DNA of 64,000 bases from Streptomyces spinoverrucosus. GTDB taxonomy: Bacteria > Actinomycetota > Actinomycetes > Streptomycetales > Streptomycetaceae. Each line of letters starts with the position of its first letter. Position 1 is the stretch's first letter. The notes under the pieces were generated by a model. It did not search any database. It was not told the DNA's origin and saw only the letters and a list, made by a program, of their open reading frames with translations. The stretch is taken from contig NZ_BJND01000006.1 in assembly GCF_006539505.1 (NCBI RefSeq), forward strand, positions 1-64,000. Reading direction: 5' to 3'. A program made the translations under genes and the position numbers. Shown in pieces: positions 1-7,846 of this stretch.

Positions 1-1
1 G

Positions 2-415
2 GGCGCCCGCCGTACGACCGTGGCGGCGATGGCCGTCCTCGCCGCGGGCATCCTCGTGCTCGTCCCCGCCGCCCGTCCGCTGCCCCTCGGCGTCGGTTTC
101 GCGCTGCTCGGGGCCGGGTTCGGCACGGTGATGGTGGCGGCGACCCATGTCGTCGTACGGCAGGCGCCCGTGGAGTCGGCCGGAGTGGCGGGTGGTCTGC
201 AGCAGACGGCGATGAACGTCGGGCCGGTGCTCGGCGTGGCGTTGGCGACGACGCTCATGGGCGCGGGCCGTGCGCCGCTGCTCGTCCTCGCCGGAGTCGC
301 CGTGGCCGGTGCGGTGGCGGCTCTCCTGCTGCCGGGCCGCGCCGGGACGAAGAGCGCGGGTCGGGCACATCCTGATCACCCTGCCGACCCTTTGCGTATT
401 CCTGCGCGACGATGA
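2..415 (+). CDS. MFS transporter, C-terminal part (cut by window edge)
   Basis: The reading frame is open from the first base, so this is the end of a gene that begins before the window. About 130 residues are visible. They form at least three hydrophobic helices, with a loop reading QQTAMNVGPVLGVA that is typical of the second half of DHA2-type major facilitator exporters. A short Arg/His/Pro-rich cytoplasmic tail follows and the gene stops at 413-415. The substrate cannot be read from this fragment. The next gene begins about 65 bases downstream on the same strand. The family assignment is good; the function (probably drug or metabolite efflux) is inference. Confidence 0.75.
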   Translation, partial: GARRTTVAAMAVLAAGILVLVPAARPLPLGVGFALLGAGFGTVMVAATHVVVRQAPVESAGVAGGLQQTAMNVGPVLGVALATTLMGAGRAPLLVLAGVAVAGAVAALLLPGRAGTKSAGRAHPDHPADPLRIPARR

Positions 416-482
416 GGTCTGAGGGCACAGGGGCGGGGGTATCTCCGATCGCACCTCGACGAAAGAAGGCGGAGGTAGAGCG

Positions 483-1718
483 ATGGCACTGCTGCGACAA
501 GAGGTGGACCCGCGCGAGGTGGGGCTGGACGGGAAGGCGCTGGACCGGCTCGACCAGCACTTCGCCCACTACGTCGACGAGGGCCGCCTGCCCGGCTACC
601 TCGTCTCCGTCGCCCGCGGCGGCCGGGTCGCGCACCTCGCCACGCACGGCCACCGCGACATCGCCGCCCAACTGCCCGTCCAGCCCGACACGCTGTGGCG
701 GATCTACTCGATGACCAAGCCGGTCACCTCGGTCGCAGCGCTGATGCTCATGGAGGAGGGACGGCTGTCGCTGGACGACCCGGTCGCCCGGCATCTCCCC
801 GCCTTCGCCGACGCACGGGTGTACGAGAGCGGCTCCGGGGCGCAGACCCGGACCCGCCCGGCCGACGGGCCGATACTCGTCCGGCACCTGATGACCCACA
901 CCTCGGGCCTGACCTTCGGCTTCTACCACACCCACCCCGTCGACGCCCTCTACCGCGAGGCGGGTCTGGAGTCGTCGGTGCCACCGGGCGCGAACCTGGC
1001 CGAGACCATCGACGTGTACGCGCGCCTGCCAATGCAGTTCGAGCCGGGCACGCAGTGGAACTACTCGGTTGCCAGCAATGTGCTCGGCCGGGTGATCGAG
1101 GTGGTGTCGGGGCAGCCGCTCGACGTGCACCTCACCGAGCGGATCTTCGGCCCGCTCGGAATGCCGGACGCCGGATTCGAGGTCGGCGACGCACAGGCGG
1201 CCCGGCTCGCCGAGATGTACGGCGAGAAGGAGAACGGCACCGGGATCGAGCCGATTCCCGGCCTGCCGCTGCGGGGCCGACCGCGGTTTCTGTCGGGCAG
1301 TGGCGGCATGGTGGCGGGCGCGTACGACATGCACCGCTTCATGGAGTTGCTGCGCCGCCGCGGCGAACTCGACGGGGTGCGGCTGCTCACGCCCGAGACG
1401 GTGGACCTGATGACCACCAACCAGCTGCCCGGCGGCGCCGACCTGCGCTCCTTCGGCAGCCGCCCGGCCCACGACGAGCCCGGCAACGACGGCGTCGGCT
1501 TCGGGCTCGGCGTCTCCGTGGTGATCGACCCGGCCCGCACGCTCGCGCCCGCCGGGCTCGGCACCTTCGGCTGGACCGGGGTCGCGACCACGACGTTCTG
1601 GGTCGACCCGAGCCGGGATCTGACCGTGCAGTTCATGACGCAGGTGCGGCCACGGACCTCGCACACGATGTTCCGGGACCTCAAGCAACTGGTCCACGAC
1701 GCGATCAAGGACGCGTGA
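483..1718 (+). CDS. serine hydrolase, beta-lactamase/EstB family
   Basis: A 411-residue protein of the class C beta-lactamase/penicillin-binding-protein-like esterase family. The nucleophile motif S-M-T-K is at residues 76-79 (Ser76, Lys79), and the second motif Tyr-Ser lies near residue 194 in WNYSVASN. The region HTSGLTFGF near 139 and the C-terminal FGWTGVATT segment are typical of the EstB/LovD-like branch, which works as esterase or acyltransferase more often than as beta-lactamase. No signal peptide is seen, so it is probably cytoplasmic. The ATG is preceded by GGAGGTAGAGCG, a good ribosome site. Its last 14 bases overlap the end of the convergent dehydrogenase gene. The substrate is unknown. 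Confidence 0.85.
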   Translation: MALLRQEVDPREVGLDGKALDRLDQHFAHYVDEGRLPGYLVSVARGGRVAHLATHGHRDIAAQLPVQPDTLWRIYSMTKPVTSVAALMLMEEGRLSLDDPVARHLPAFADARVYESGSGAQTRTRPADGPILVRHLMTHTSGLTFGFYHTHPVDALYREAGLESSVPPGANLAETIDVYARLPMQFEPGTQWNYSVASNVLGRVIEVVSGQPLDVHLTERIFGPLGMPDAGFEVGDAQAARLAEMYGEKENGTGIEPIPGLPLRGRPRFLSGSGGMVAGAYDMHRFMELLRRRGELDGVRLLTPETVDLMTTNQLPGGADLRSFGSRPAHDEPGNDGVGFGLGVSVVIDPARTLAPAGLGTFGWTGVATTTFWVDPSRDLTVQFMTQVRPRTSHTMFRDLKQLVHDAIKDA

Positions 1719-2853
1719 ACGGAATCCCCTCGCGCGCGAGTTCGTCCAGCCACTCCTCGGACCGGGCCGCCGTCCCGGCCGCACGGCTGAGGCCCGGCGG
1801 CAGCGAGCCGTCCAGGATGTGCCGCACACCCACGGCCAGCGGGCGGGAGACGCACCGGGCCATCGCGCTCTCCTCCTCGTCCCCCACAAGGTCCAGGAGG
1901 TAACCGCCCGACCAGGTCAGTCCCTCCGCGCCGTGCACCTGAAGCGACACGGCGAGCACGACCCGGTCCCGGTCGGCGTCCGTGGTCGGATAGCGCTGCG
2001 CCAACTCCCGCGCCAGCGCCCCGATCCGGTCGTCGTCACCGCCCTTCAGCTCCTCGAACACCTCCGCCCAGGCCTTCAGCCAGCCCTCCAGCCGCAGCGT
2101 GCCCCGCACAAAGGTCGTCGGCGTCCAGGCGGGCGGCAGCTCGTACTGGGCGATGAACGGCACGCTGTCCCGGTTGGGATAGACCTCGAAGGTCTCGCCG
2201 CCGACGGCATGCGGCCGTGTCACCTCCCAGGGCCGCTCGGCGACGGTCTCCACACCGTCCTCGATGTAACGGGCGGGAGCCCGAAGGGCGTTGAGGACCC
2301 CGGCAGGTGCCCAGCTGAAGCGGTACCGGAAGTCGTTCGGCACCGCCGGTAGTCCACCGCAGTACGAGGTGAGGCGGTACGACGCCGGGGTCGCCGCGCC
2401 GATCGCCTCACGTGCCCGGGCGACGAGGCTGTGCGCGAACAGGTGGTCGATCCCCGGGTCCAGACCCGCCTCGGTGAGCACGACCAGCCCGGCCCGCGTG
2501 GCCGCGGGCACCTGCTCCAGCACCGCTTCGGACACATAGCTGGAGCAGGCGAAATGGGCGCCCTGTGCGACGCAGGCCCCGAGCAGCCCGGCGTGTTCGG
2601 GCGCGGGCAGCATCGATACGACGACATCGCCGGGCGCCAGTTCGGCGGTGAGCGCGGGGAGCGTGAACGCGCGGGGCTCGGCGCGGCCGGTGAGGCCCAG
2701 CCGGGCCAGGGCCCCGGCGGCGCGGTCCTGCGTACGGTGCCACAGCCGTACCCGCTCGGCGGCGTCGCACAGCATGGCCAGACCGCTGCCGGTGGACAGT
2801 CCCGCGCCGACCCAGTGGACGGTGCCGCTCGCGGGAACGCGCTGCTCAGTCAC
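1705..2853 (-). CDS. saccharopine dehydrogenase family protein (LYS9-like)
   Basis: A 382-residue protein with an N-terminal Rossmann segment (VHWVGAGLSTGSGLAM) followed by a saccharopine dehydrogenase C-domain. Family landmarks are VVSMLPAPEH, the SYVSEAVLE segment, LDPGIDHLFA and the CGGLPAP-like stretch CGGLPAVPND. The family includes saccharopine reductase (glutamate-forming) and related opine-type dehydrogenases acting on a C-N bond. It is the last gene of a three-gene operon read right to left and overlaps the stop of the LYS1-like gene by 8 bases, so translation is probably coupled. Pairing with the LYS1-like gene suggests lysine/saccharopine or related opine chemistry, but the real substrate is inference. 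Confidence 0.8.
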   Translation of the reverse strand: MTEQRVPASGTVHWVGAGLSTGSGLAMLCDAAERVRLWHRTQDRAAGALARLGLTGRAEPRAFTLPALTAELAPGDVVVSMLPAPEHAGLLGACVAQGAHFACSSYVSEAVLEQVPAATRAGLVVLTEAGLDPGIDHLFAHSLVARAREAIGAATPASYRLTSYCGGLPAVPNDFRYRFSWAPAGVLNALRAPARYIEDGVETVAERPWEVTRPHAVGGETFEVYPNRDSVPFIAQYELPPAWTPTTFVRGTLRLEGWLKAWAEVFEELKGGDDDRIGALARELAQRYPTTDADRDRVVLAVSLQVHGAEGLTWSGGYLLDLVGDEEESAMARCVSRPLAVGVRHILDGSLPPGLSRAAGTAARSEEWLDELAREGIPFTRP

Positions 2854-3907
2854 CTCGGGACTCCCCTTCTACGATAGCCAGTTCGCGGATCGCCGCATGG
2901 AACCGTTCCCGGCAGCGCCCCCACGGCCCGCCCGCGTGGAAGTCGAGCAGTTGGTGCGTGAGCGCGGCCGAGAAGTCCTCGCTGGACTCCTTCGGCAGCA
3001 GCGACGGCAGGTTGTCGATGGCGATCAGGTCGAGCGGCGGCTCCTTGCGCAGCTGCCGTACGGGCTCGGCCCAGTCGGTGACGCGGTCGTAGACCGGCAG
3101 GACGTTGAGCGGCGAGCCGACGTCACAGGTGACGTCACAGACCGTGCGCAGCCGCCGTTCGGGGTCGTCGAGGTCCTGCTCGCGCAGGAATGGCGGGACC
3201 GGGGTGGTGGCGAGCACGGCGTTGACCAGGACGTCGTGGGCGAGCAGGGCCCGCCGGTCCAGGGCGCGGGTCTCGGCGAGGTCCCAGCAGGTGGGCTCCA
3301 TGCCTGCGGTGAGGAAGGCGACGCGCGCGCCGCGGCCGCTGCGGCCCAGGGCGCCGATGACGAGCGCGGTGAAGTCGGTATCCCCGGCGGCGGGACGCAG
3401 GGTCTCGTCCAGCGCCTCCTTGTGCGTGGGCGTCAGGGGTGCGGTGAGCCGCCCACGGTGGTGGAGGACGGCGAGGGCGGCGCCCAGGTAGCCCGCCCAG
3501 AAGCCGAAGGCGGCCAGGCGGCGGCCGTGGTCGTCGACCAGGTACTCCAGGTCGAGCAGGGTGCCGCCGCCGGCGGTGAAGCGGTGCAGCAGCTCGGCCG
3601 CGCCGGGCTGGCTCTTGTAGGCGTGGCCGAAGTAGATGTGCCGGTGGGTCAGGGCGTGCGGCTGCTCGGGGAGTTCCTTCAGACCGAGGATCACGGCGTC
3701 CGGCGGCGCCGACACCCAGGAGCCCGGGGCCGTGACACGGCAGCCGACCGCCTCGTACTCCTCGATCGGGAAGGCCCGCTCGGCTGACTCCTCGACCGTG
3801 AGGGCGACCCCGCTCGCGATCAGCCGGGCGGCGTCGGTGGGCACGATCGGCGTGCGGCGTTCGGTGGGGCGGGTCTCGTGGCGCAGCCACAGGTGGAGCT
3901 CGGTCAT
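2846..3907 (-). CDS. saccharopine dehydrogenase [NAD+, lysine-forming]-like (LYS1-like)
   Basis: A 353-residue protein of the alanine dehydrogenase/LYS1 fold. The N-terminus LHLWLRHETRPTERRTPI is the classic LYS1 start, with the Arg/Lys substrate-binding residues. HIYFGHAYKSQ matches the conserved H-x-F-x-H-A-Y-K region, and LLDLEYLVDDHGRRLAAFG the next conserved block. The C-terminal VCDVTCDVGSPLNVLP is also family-typical. It would oxidise saccharopine to lysine and 2-oxoglutarate, or run in reverse. The start codon overlaps the stop of the upstream FAD oxidoreductase (ATGA), and its end overlaps the LYS9-like gene. Having both saccharopine-type enzymes next to an amine oxidase suggests lysine catabolism or formation of a lysine-derived metabolite. 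Confidence 0.82.
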   Translation of the reverse strand: MTELHLWLRHETRPTERRTPIVPTDAARLIASGVALTVEESAERAFPIEEYEAVGCRVTAPGSWVSAPPDAVILGLKELPEQPHALTHRHIYFGHAYKSQPGAAELLHRFTAGGGTLLDLEYLVDDHGRRLAAFGFWAGYLGAALAVLHHRGRLTAPLTPTHKEALDETLRPAAGDTDFTALVIGALGRSGRGARVAFLTAGMEPTCWDLAETRALDRRALLAHDVLVNAVLATTPVPPFLREQDLDDPERRLRTVCDVTCDVGSPLNVLPVYDRVTDWAEPVRQLRKEPPLDLIAIDNLPSLLPKESSEDFSAALTHQLLDFHAGGPWGRCRERFHAAIRELAIVEGESRGD

Positions 3908-5049
3908 ACGAGGTTGGCCTCCGGGCGCGGGGCGTCGGCCGCGAAGCGGTCGGCGCTCAGGGGGCGGACGTCCACGAAGGGTACGCGGCCGAGGTACAGG
4001 TCGCGGACGACCTCGCCGACGGCCGGGCCCTGGAGGAAGCCATGGCCGGAGAAGCCGGTCGCGTACAGGAAGCGGGACGGTGAAGGGGCCTCGCCGATCA
4101 GGGCGTTGTGGTCCGGGGTGTTCTCGTACAGGCCCGCCCAGCCGCCGGTGCGGCGCAGGTCGAGCAGGGCGGGGGCGCGGCGGGCCATGGCCTCGCACAG
4201 GGCGGGGATCCAGCGGTCGTGGGTGTCGGTGGCGAAGCCGGGGGTCTCTTCCGGGTCGGACATGCCGACGAGCAGGCCGGGGCCCTCGGTGTGGAAGTAG
4301 AGGCTGGTGGTGAAGTCGATGGTCATGGGGAGGGTCGGCGGGAGTCCGGGGACCGGTTCGGTGACCGCGATCTGGCGGCGCAGCGGCTCCACCGGCAGGT
4401 CGACGCCGACCGTCGCGGCGACCTGCCTGGACCAGGCGCCGGCCGCGCAGATCACCGTGTCGGTGGCGATCCGGCCCCGGCTGGTCGTGACGGCGGTGAT
4501 GGTGTCGCCGTGCAGTTCGATGCCGGTGGCCTCGCAGTGCCGCAGGATCGTCGCCCCGTGGCGGCGGGCGGTGGCCGCGTAGCCGTGGACGACGGCCTCG
4601 GGCGTGCAGTGGCCGTCGTCGGGCGAGTAGGCGGCGGCCAGCAGCCCGTCGGTGGTGATCAGCGGCGACAGGCGGTGGGCCTCGGCCGGGTCGGTCAGCC
4701 GGCTCGGCACGCCGAGGGCGTTCTGGAGCCGTACGCCCGCCTCGAACGCGGCGACCTCCTCGGGCGTCGACAGCAGGAAGAGATACCCGACCCGGTGCAG
4801 TCCGATGTCGTATCCCGTCTCCTCCTCGAAGCGGCCGAACGCCTCCAGGCTGCGTGCGCCGAGCTGGATGTTGAGCTCGTCGGAGAACTGCGCCCGCACC
4901 CCGCCGGCCGCCTTCGAGGTGGAGCCGGAGGCCAGTTCGTCCCGCTCGACCAGCACGACGTCGGGGACGCCGGCGCGGGCGAGGTGGCAGGCGATGCTGG
5001 TGCCCATCACGCCGCCGCCGATGACGACGACCGAGGCCTGATTCACCAC
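3904..5049 (-). CDS. FAD-dependent amine oxidoreductase (DAO/sarcosine oxidase family)
   Basis: A 381-residue flavoprotein of the D-amino-acid oxidase fold. The dinucleotide-binding motif VVVIGGGVMGTSIACHLA is at residues 7-24, an acidic Glu follows at the end of beta2 (VLVERD), and a second FAD motif occurs near residue 350 (ATGFSGHGFLQGPAVGE). The family oxidises secondary or primary amines such as sarcosine, glycine, proline or opines to imines with H2O2 or another acceptor. It is the first gene of the operon with the LYS1- and LYS9-like genes. The site AAGGAG lies 5 bases before the first of two adjacent GTG codons and 8 before the second, so the start at 5046 is equally possible. Substrate inferred only from context. 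Confidence 0.8.
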   Translation of the reverse strand: MVNQASVVVIGGGVMGTSIACHLARAGVPDVVLVERDELASGSTSKAAGGVRAQFSDELNIQLGARSLEAFGRFEEETGYDIGLHRVGYLFLLSTPEEVAAFEAGVRLQNALGVPSRLTDPAEAHRLSPLITTDGLLAAAYSPDDGHCTPEAVVHGYAATARRHGATILRHCEATGIELHGDTITAVTTSRGRIATDTVICAAGAWSRQVAATVGVDLPVEPLRRQIAVTEPVPGLPPTLPMTIDFTTSLYFHTEGPGLLVGMSDPEETPGFATDTHDRWIPALCEAMARRAPALLDLRRTGGWAGLYENTPDHNALIGEAPSPSRFLYATGFSGHGFLQGPAVGEVVRDLYLGRVPFVDVRPLSADRFAADAPRPEANLV

Positions 5050-5075
5050 GCGCGCTCCTTCCGGCAGCGGGGGTC

Positions 5076-5098
5076 GCCCCGGCCCGGTCCGCCGGGGC
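5076..5098. terminator. GC-rich hairpin between operons
   Basis: Arms GCCCCGG and CCGGGGC (7 bp) are separated by 9 bases. It lies between the start of the amine oxidoreductase gene and the end of the cyclohydrolase gene, both read leftward, so it could end transcription of the cyclohydrolase gene. There is no T-tract, as is usual in Streptomyces. Confidence 0.35.
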
Positions 5099-5148
5099 TG
5101 CTCTCCCGTGTCCCCCGCCTACCCCCTCAGGACACTTCCCGTTCCGGG

Positions 5149-5808
5149 TCAGGACCAGTGCGCGACCGCGTCCAGGTGGGGCAGATGGTGATCCAGTCGC
5201 TCCCGCTTCGTCCGCAGATACGTGATGTTGTTCTCGCACGGCGGAATCAGCAGCGGCACCTGCTCGGCGACCTCGATGCCGTGCCGCAGCAGCGCCTCAC
5301 GCTTGCGCGGGTTGTTCGACATCAGACGGACGCTCGCCACCCCCAGATCGCGCAGGATCTCCGCGGCGACGCCGTAGTCGCGGGCGTCCACCGGCAGGCC
5401 GAGCGCCAGGTTGGCCTCGACGGTGTCCAGGCCCTCCGCCTGCAGGGCCATCGCACGCAGCTTGGCGAGCAGGCCGATGCCGCGGCCCTCGTGCCCTCTC
5501 AAGTAGACGACCACGCCGCGTCCTTCGGCGGCGACGGCGCGCAGCGCGGAGGCGAGCTGGTCGCCGCACTCGCAGTGCTGGGAGCCGAAGGCGTCGCCGG
5601 TGAGGCACTCCGAGTGCAGCCGGGTGAGGACGTCGTCGGTGCCGATGTCGCCGTAGACCAGGGCCACTTGTTCGTCGCCGCGGTCGTGGTCGAGGTAGCC
5701 GACCGCCCGGAATTGCCCGTACACCGTGGGCAGGGGGGCATTCACGACGCGTTCCACGCCGGTGCGCTGCGCTGACTTCTTGCCTATGACGCCGATGTTT
5801 TCTGTCAT
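5149..5808 (-). CDS. ribA: GTP cyclohydrolase II homologue with Met120 (FAPy-forming variant)
   Basis: A 219-residue GTP cyclohydrolase II. The Zn ligands are Cys68, Cys79 and Cys81 (HSECLTGDAF...HCECG). The catalytic Asp/Arg pair is D141/R143 in VDARDYG, and RLMSNNPRK is present. The residue equal to E. coli RibA Tyr105, in KIRAYALQ, is here Met120 (KLRAMALQ). In Streptomyces coelicolor SCO6655, from memory of the literature, the same Tyr-to-Met change makes the enzyme stop at the formamidopyrimidine (FAPy) nucleotide instead of the deformylated product. The start ATG was chosen because residues MTENIGVIGKK begin the conserved region; an in-frame upstream extension exists but looks non-coding. 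It is divergent from the creatininase gene with only 38 bases between. Probably not the housekeeping riboflavin enzyme. Confidence 0.9.
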   Translation of the reverse strand: MTENIGVIGKKSAQRTGVERVVNAPLPTVYGQFRAVGYLDHDRGDEQVALVYGDIGTDDVLTRLHSECLTGDAFGSQHCECGDQLASALRAVAAEGRGVVVYLRGHEGRGIGLLAKLRAMALQAEGLDTVEANLALGLPVDARDYGVAAEILRDLGVASVRLMSNNPRKREALLRHGIEVAEQVPLLIPPCENNITYLRTKRERLDHHLPHLDAVAHWS

Positions 5809-5846
5809 GATCTGGTTCCTAAGCAGAGACGAAAGGCCGTGAAGAA

Positions 5847-6635
5847 ATGAGTGGTTCGGGAATTCGGCCGGCGGGATCCGGTGCGGTGCGGCACGGACTG
5901 GTGCCCGGTGACACCACGGAGGACGTACGGACGCGGGGGGCCGATGTCTCACGGCAGATCGCCGTCCTTCCCGTGGGGAGCTTCGAACAGCACGGTCCGT
6001 TCCTTCCGTTGGCGACGGACACGCTGGTCGCCTGCGCCGTCGCGCGGGAGATCGCCGACACGTACCCGGTGCACCTCCTTCCTCCGGTGACGATCTCCTG
6101 CTCGCACGAGCACGCTGCCTGGCCGGGGACCGTCAGCATTTCCTCGGTGACCCTTCACGCGGTGATACGGGACATAGCCGAGTCGCTCCGCCGGTCGGGC
6201 GTCGAGGCACTGGTCCTCGTCAACGGGCACGGCGGAAACTATGTCCTGGGAAACGTCGTTCAGGAATCCTCCGCGCGCGGTGAGCGAATGGCGCTGTTCC
6301 CGGCCGCGGAGGACTGGGAGACGGCACGGGAGCGGGCCGGGGTGCGGACCTCGCTGCTCACCGACATGCACGCGGGGGAAATCGAGACCTCCATCCTTCT
6401 GCACACTCATCCGGAATTGGTCAGGCCCGGCCATGAGACCGCCGATTACGTCGCGGACGACCGGCGTCATCTGCTCAGCCTGGGTATGTCCGGCTATACG
6501 GATTCGGGGGTCATAGGCCGTCCTTCGCTGGGTGATGCGGAAAAGGGGAAGGTGCTGCTGGGGAGTCTGGCGGAATCGTTCGGGGCGTATTTCTCGCTGC
6601 TCACGGGGGAGGGGGCGGGGAGTGGGCGGGCGTAG
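5847..6635 (+). CDS. creatininase-family amidohydrolase (candidate FAPy deformylase)
   Basis: A 262-residue protein of the creatininase/MftE/ArfB family. The metal-binding pattern is visible: Glu47 and His49 in SFEQHGPF, Asp58 in ATDT, HEHAAWPGT near residue 91, NGHGGN near 127 and Glu in MHAGEIETS near 181. Members hydrolyse amide or formamide bonds; archaeal ArfB deformylates the FAPy nucleotide made by GTP cyclohydrolase III. Beside a Met-type cyclohydrolase that should release FAPy, a deformylase role is an attractive inference. The first 35 residues look dispensable, so the real start may be further in. The 3' end overlaps the convergent membrane-protein gene by 142 bases, which is unusually long. 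Confidence 0.82.
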   Translation: MSGSGIRPAGSGAVRHGLVPGDTTEDVRTRGADVSRQIAVLPVGSFEQHGPFLPLATDTLVACAVAREIADTYPVHLLPPVTISCSHEHAAWPGTVSISSVTLHAVIRDIAESLRRSGVEALVLVNGHGGNYVLGNVVQESSARGERMALFPAAEDWETARERAGVRTSLLTDMHAGEIETSILLHTHPELVRPGHETADYVADDRRHLLSLGMSGYTDSGVIGRPSLGDAEKGKVLLGSLAESFGAYFSLLTGEGAGSGRA

Positions 6636-7846
6636 TCGGGGTGGGGGGCGGCGGTGGGTGGACGGGGGTTGGCGCGGTGGGGGGCGGCGGAAGGCGAGCG
6701 GGGGTGGGGGCGGTCCGGTGCGGCGGAGGTCGGGCGGGGTTGATCGCGGACGTGAGCGGCAGCGGACGAGCGAGAGCCGTTGCCGTCCGAAACGGCAACC
6801 GACCAACTCGCGCCGTCGACGTCCGAAGCGGCAGTGGGCGAGACGGAGTGGGCTGGGGTGGTCCTCAGGGTCGTGTACCAGCGGGCCGTCAGGACGAGGG
6901 CGCCGGGGAGGCTTGCTGTGAAGGTGAGGACGCCGTAGACCACCGCGACGGTCAGGCCGTTGGCCGCGCCCAGGCCGGCCGCGCCGAAGGCCCAGGCGGT
7001 GACGCCCTCCCTCGGGCCCCAGCCGCCGACGTTGAGCGGCAGGCTCATGGCCAGGAGGGCGAGTACCGCGAGCGGCAGCAGTACGGTGGCGGAGGCGGTG
7101 GTGCCGGTGACCCTGGCGGCGAGCAGGAACATCGCCACGTAACCCGCGAGGACCACGACGGACGAGCCGATGACGCCGGGCCCGTTGCGGCGGGACAGCA
7201 GGGCCTCGCGGGCCTCGGCGAGGAGGGCGCGGCGCCGGCGGGCAGCGGGCGTCCGGTTCATGCGCACGGCGAGAGCGATCGCGACGGCGCCGACCACGGC
7301 GAACATCAGCAGCAGGGCGATGTGCCGCGTCTCGGCGAGCACCGGGGACGGGAACGTCAGCAGGACCGCCAAGCCCACCAGGGCCAGTACGACCTGACCG
7401 GCGGTCCGTTCCAGGACGACCGAGCGGACGCCACGGCCGAGGTCGCCTGCGCTCTGCCCGTGCCGCACCGCCCGGTGCACATCGCCGAGGACGCCACCGG
7501 GGAGGGCGGCGTTGAGGAACAGGGCGCGGTAGTAGTCGGCCAGCGCCGGTCCCAGCGGCAGCCGGATGTGCAGGCTGCGCGCCACCAGTTGCCAACGCCA
7601 GGCGCTGAACGCGGTGGTGGCGAAACCGATACCGAGGGCCGCCAGCAGCGTGGCGGCGTCGATGCGGCGCAGTCCGTCCAGGAAGACGCCGGTGCCCATG
7701 CGCCACAGCAGGACGGCGAGGATGGCAACACCGGCGAGGGTGCCGAGGTGGGTGCGCAGGGCGCGGGCGGTGAGGCGGGGGCGGGTGCGCGGGGGGACGT
7801 AGGCCGCCCTGCTCGCCGTACCGGCGCTCACCGTCGGCGCGCTCAT
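6494..7846 (-). CDS. lysylphosphatidylglycerol synthase TM-region (YbhN/UPF0104) family membrane protein
   Basis: A 450-residue integral membrane protein. About 330 residues hold some eight hydrophobic helices and the family signatures RWQLVARSL, NAALPGGVLGDVHRAVR and SLPLNVGGWGPREG. This is the flippase-like membrane module of MprF/AglD-type proteins, without the catalytic synthase domain. The last 110 residues are a Pro/Ala/Ser/His-rich, probably disordered tail that reads through the end of the convergent creatininase gene. The start ATG overlaps the stop of the methyltransferase gene (ATGA). In this cluster it may flip or hold a lipid-linked product made by the glycosyltransferase and CDP-alcohol transferase; this is inference. 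Confidence 0.82.
   Translation of the reverse strand: MSAPTVSAGTASRAAYVPPRTRPRLTARALRTHLGTLAGVAILAVLLWRMGTGVFLDGLRRIDAATLLAALGIGFATTAFSAWRWQLVARSLHIRLPLGPALADYYRALFLNAALPGGVLGDVHRAVRHGQSAGDLGRGVRSVVLERTAGQVVLALVGLAVLLTFPSPVLAETRHIALLLMFAVVGAVAIALAVRMNRTPAARRRRALLAEAREALLSRRNGPGVIGSSVVVLAGYVAMFLLAARVTGTTASATVLLPLAVLALLAMSLPLNVGGWGPREGVTAWAFGAAGLGAANGLTVAVVYGVLTFTASLPGALVLTARWYTTLRTTPAHSVSPTAASDVDGASWSVAVSDGNGSRSSAAAHVRDQPRPTSAAPDRPHPRSPSAAPHRANPRPPTAAPHPDYARPLPAPSPVSSEKYAPNDSARLPSSTFPFSASPSEGRPMTPESV
6605..6668 (+). other. G-quadruplex-capable G-run cluster
   Basis: The plus strand carries many runs of 3-6 G. At 6638-6668 four runs are separated by loops of 1, 7 and 5 bases (GGGG at 6638, GGGGGG at 6643, GGG at 6656, GGGGG at 6664), which meets the simple G3+N1-7 rule. 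A second set lies at 6605-6630, inside the end of the creatininase gene. On the other strand the same DNA codes the Pro/Ala-rich tail of the membrane protein. It sits at the convergent junction, where it could pause transcription. Confidence 0.5.

Noticed and set aside
255..1889. Long minus-strand frame opposite the serine hydrolase
   Set aside because: Composition is Arg/Gly/His-rich without domains; the plus strand codes a clear esterase.
5809..5846. FMN riboswitch upstream of the ribA-like gene
   Set aside because: Only 38 bases separate the divergent starts and no riboswitch-like conserved words are present.
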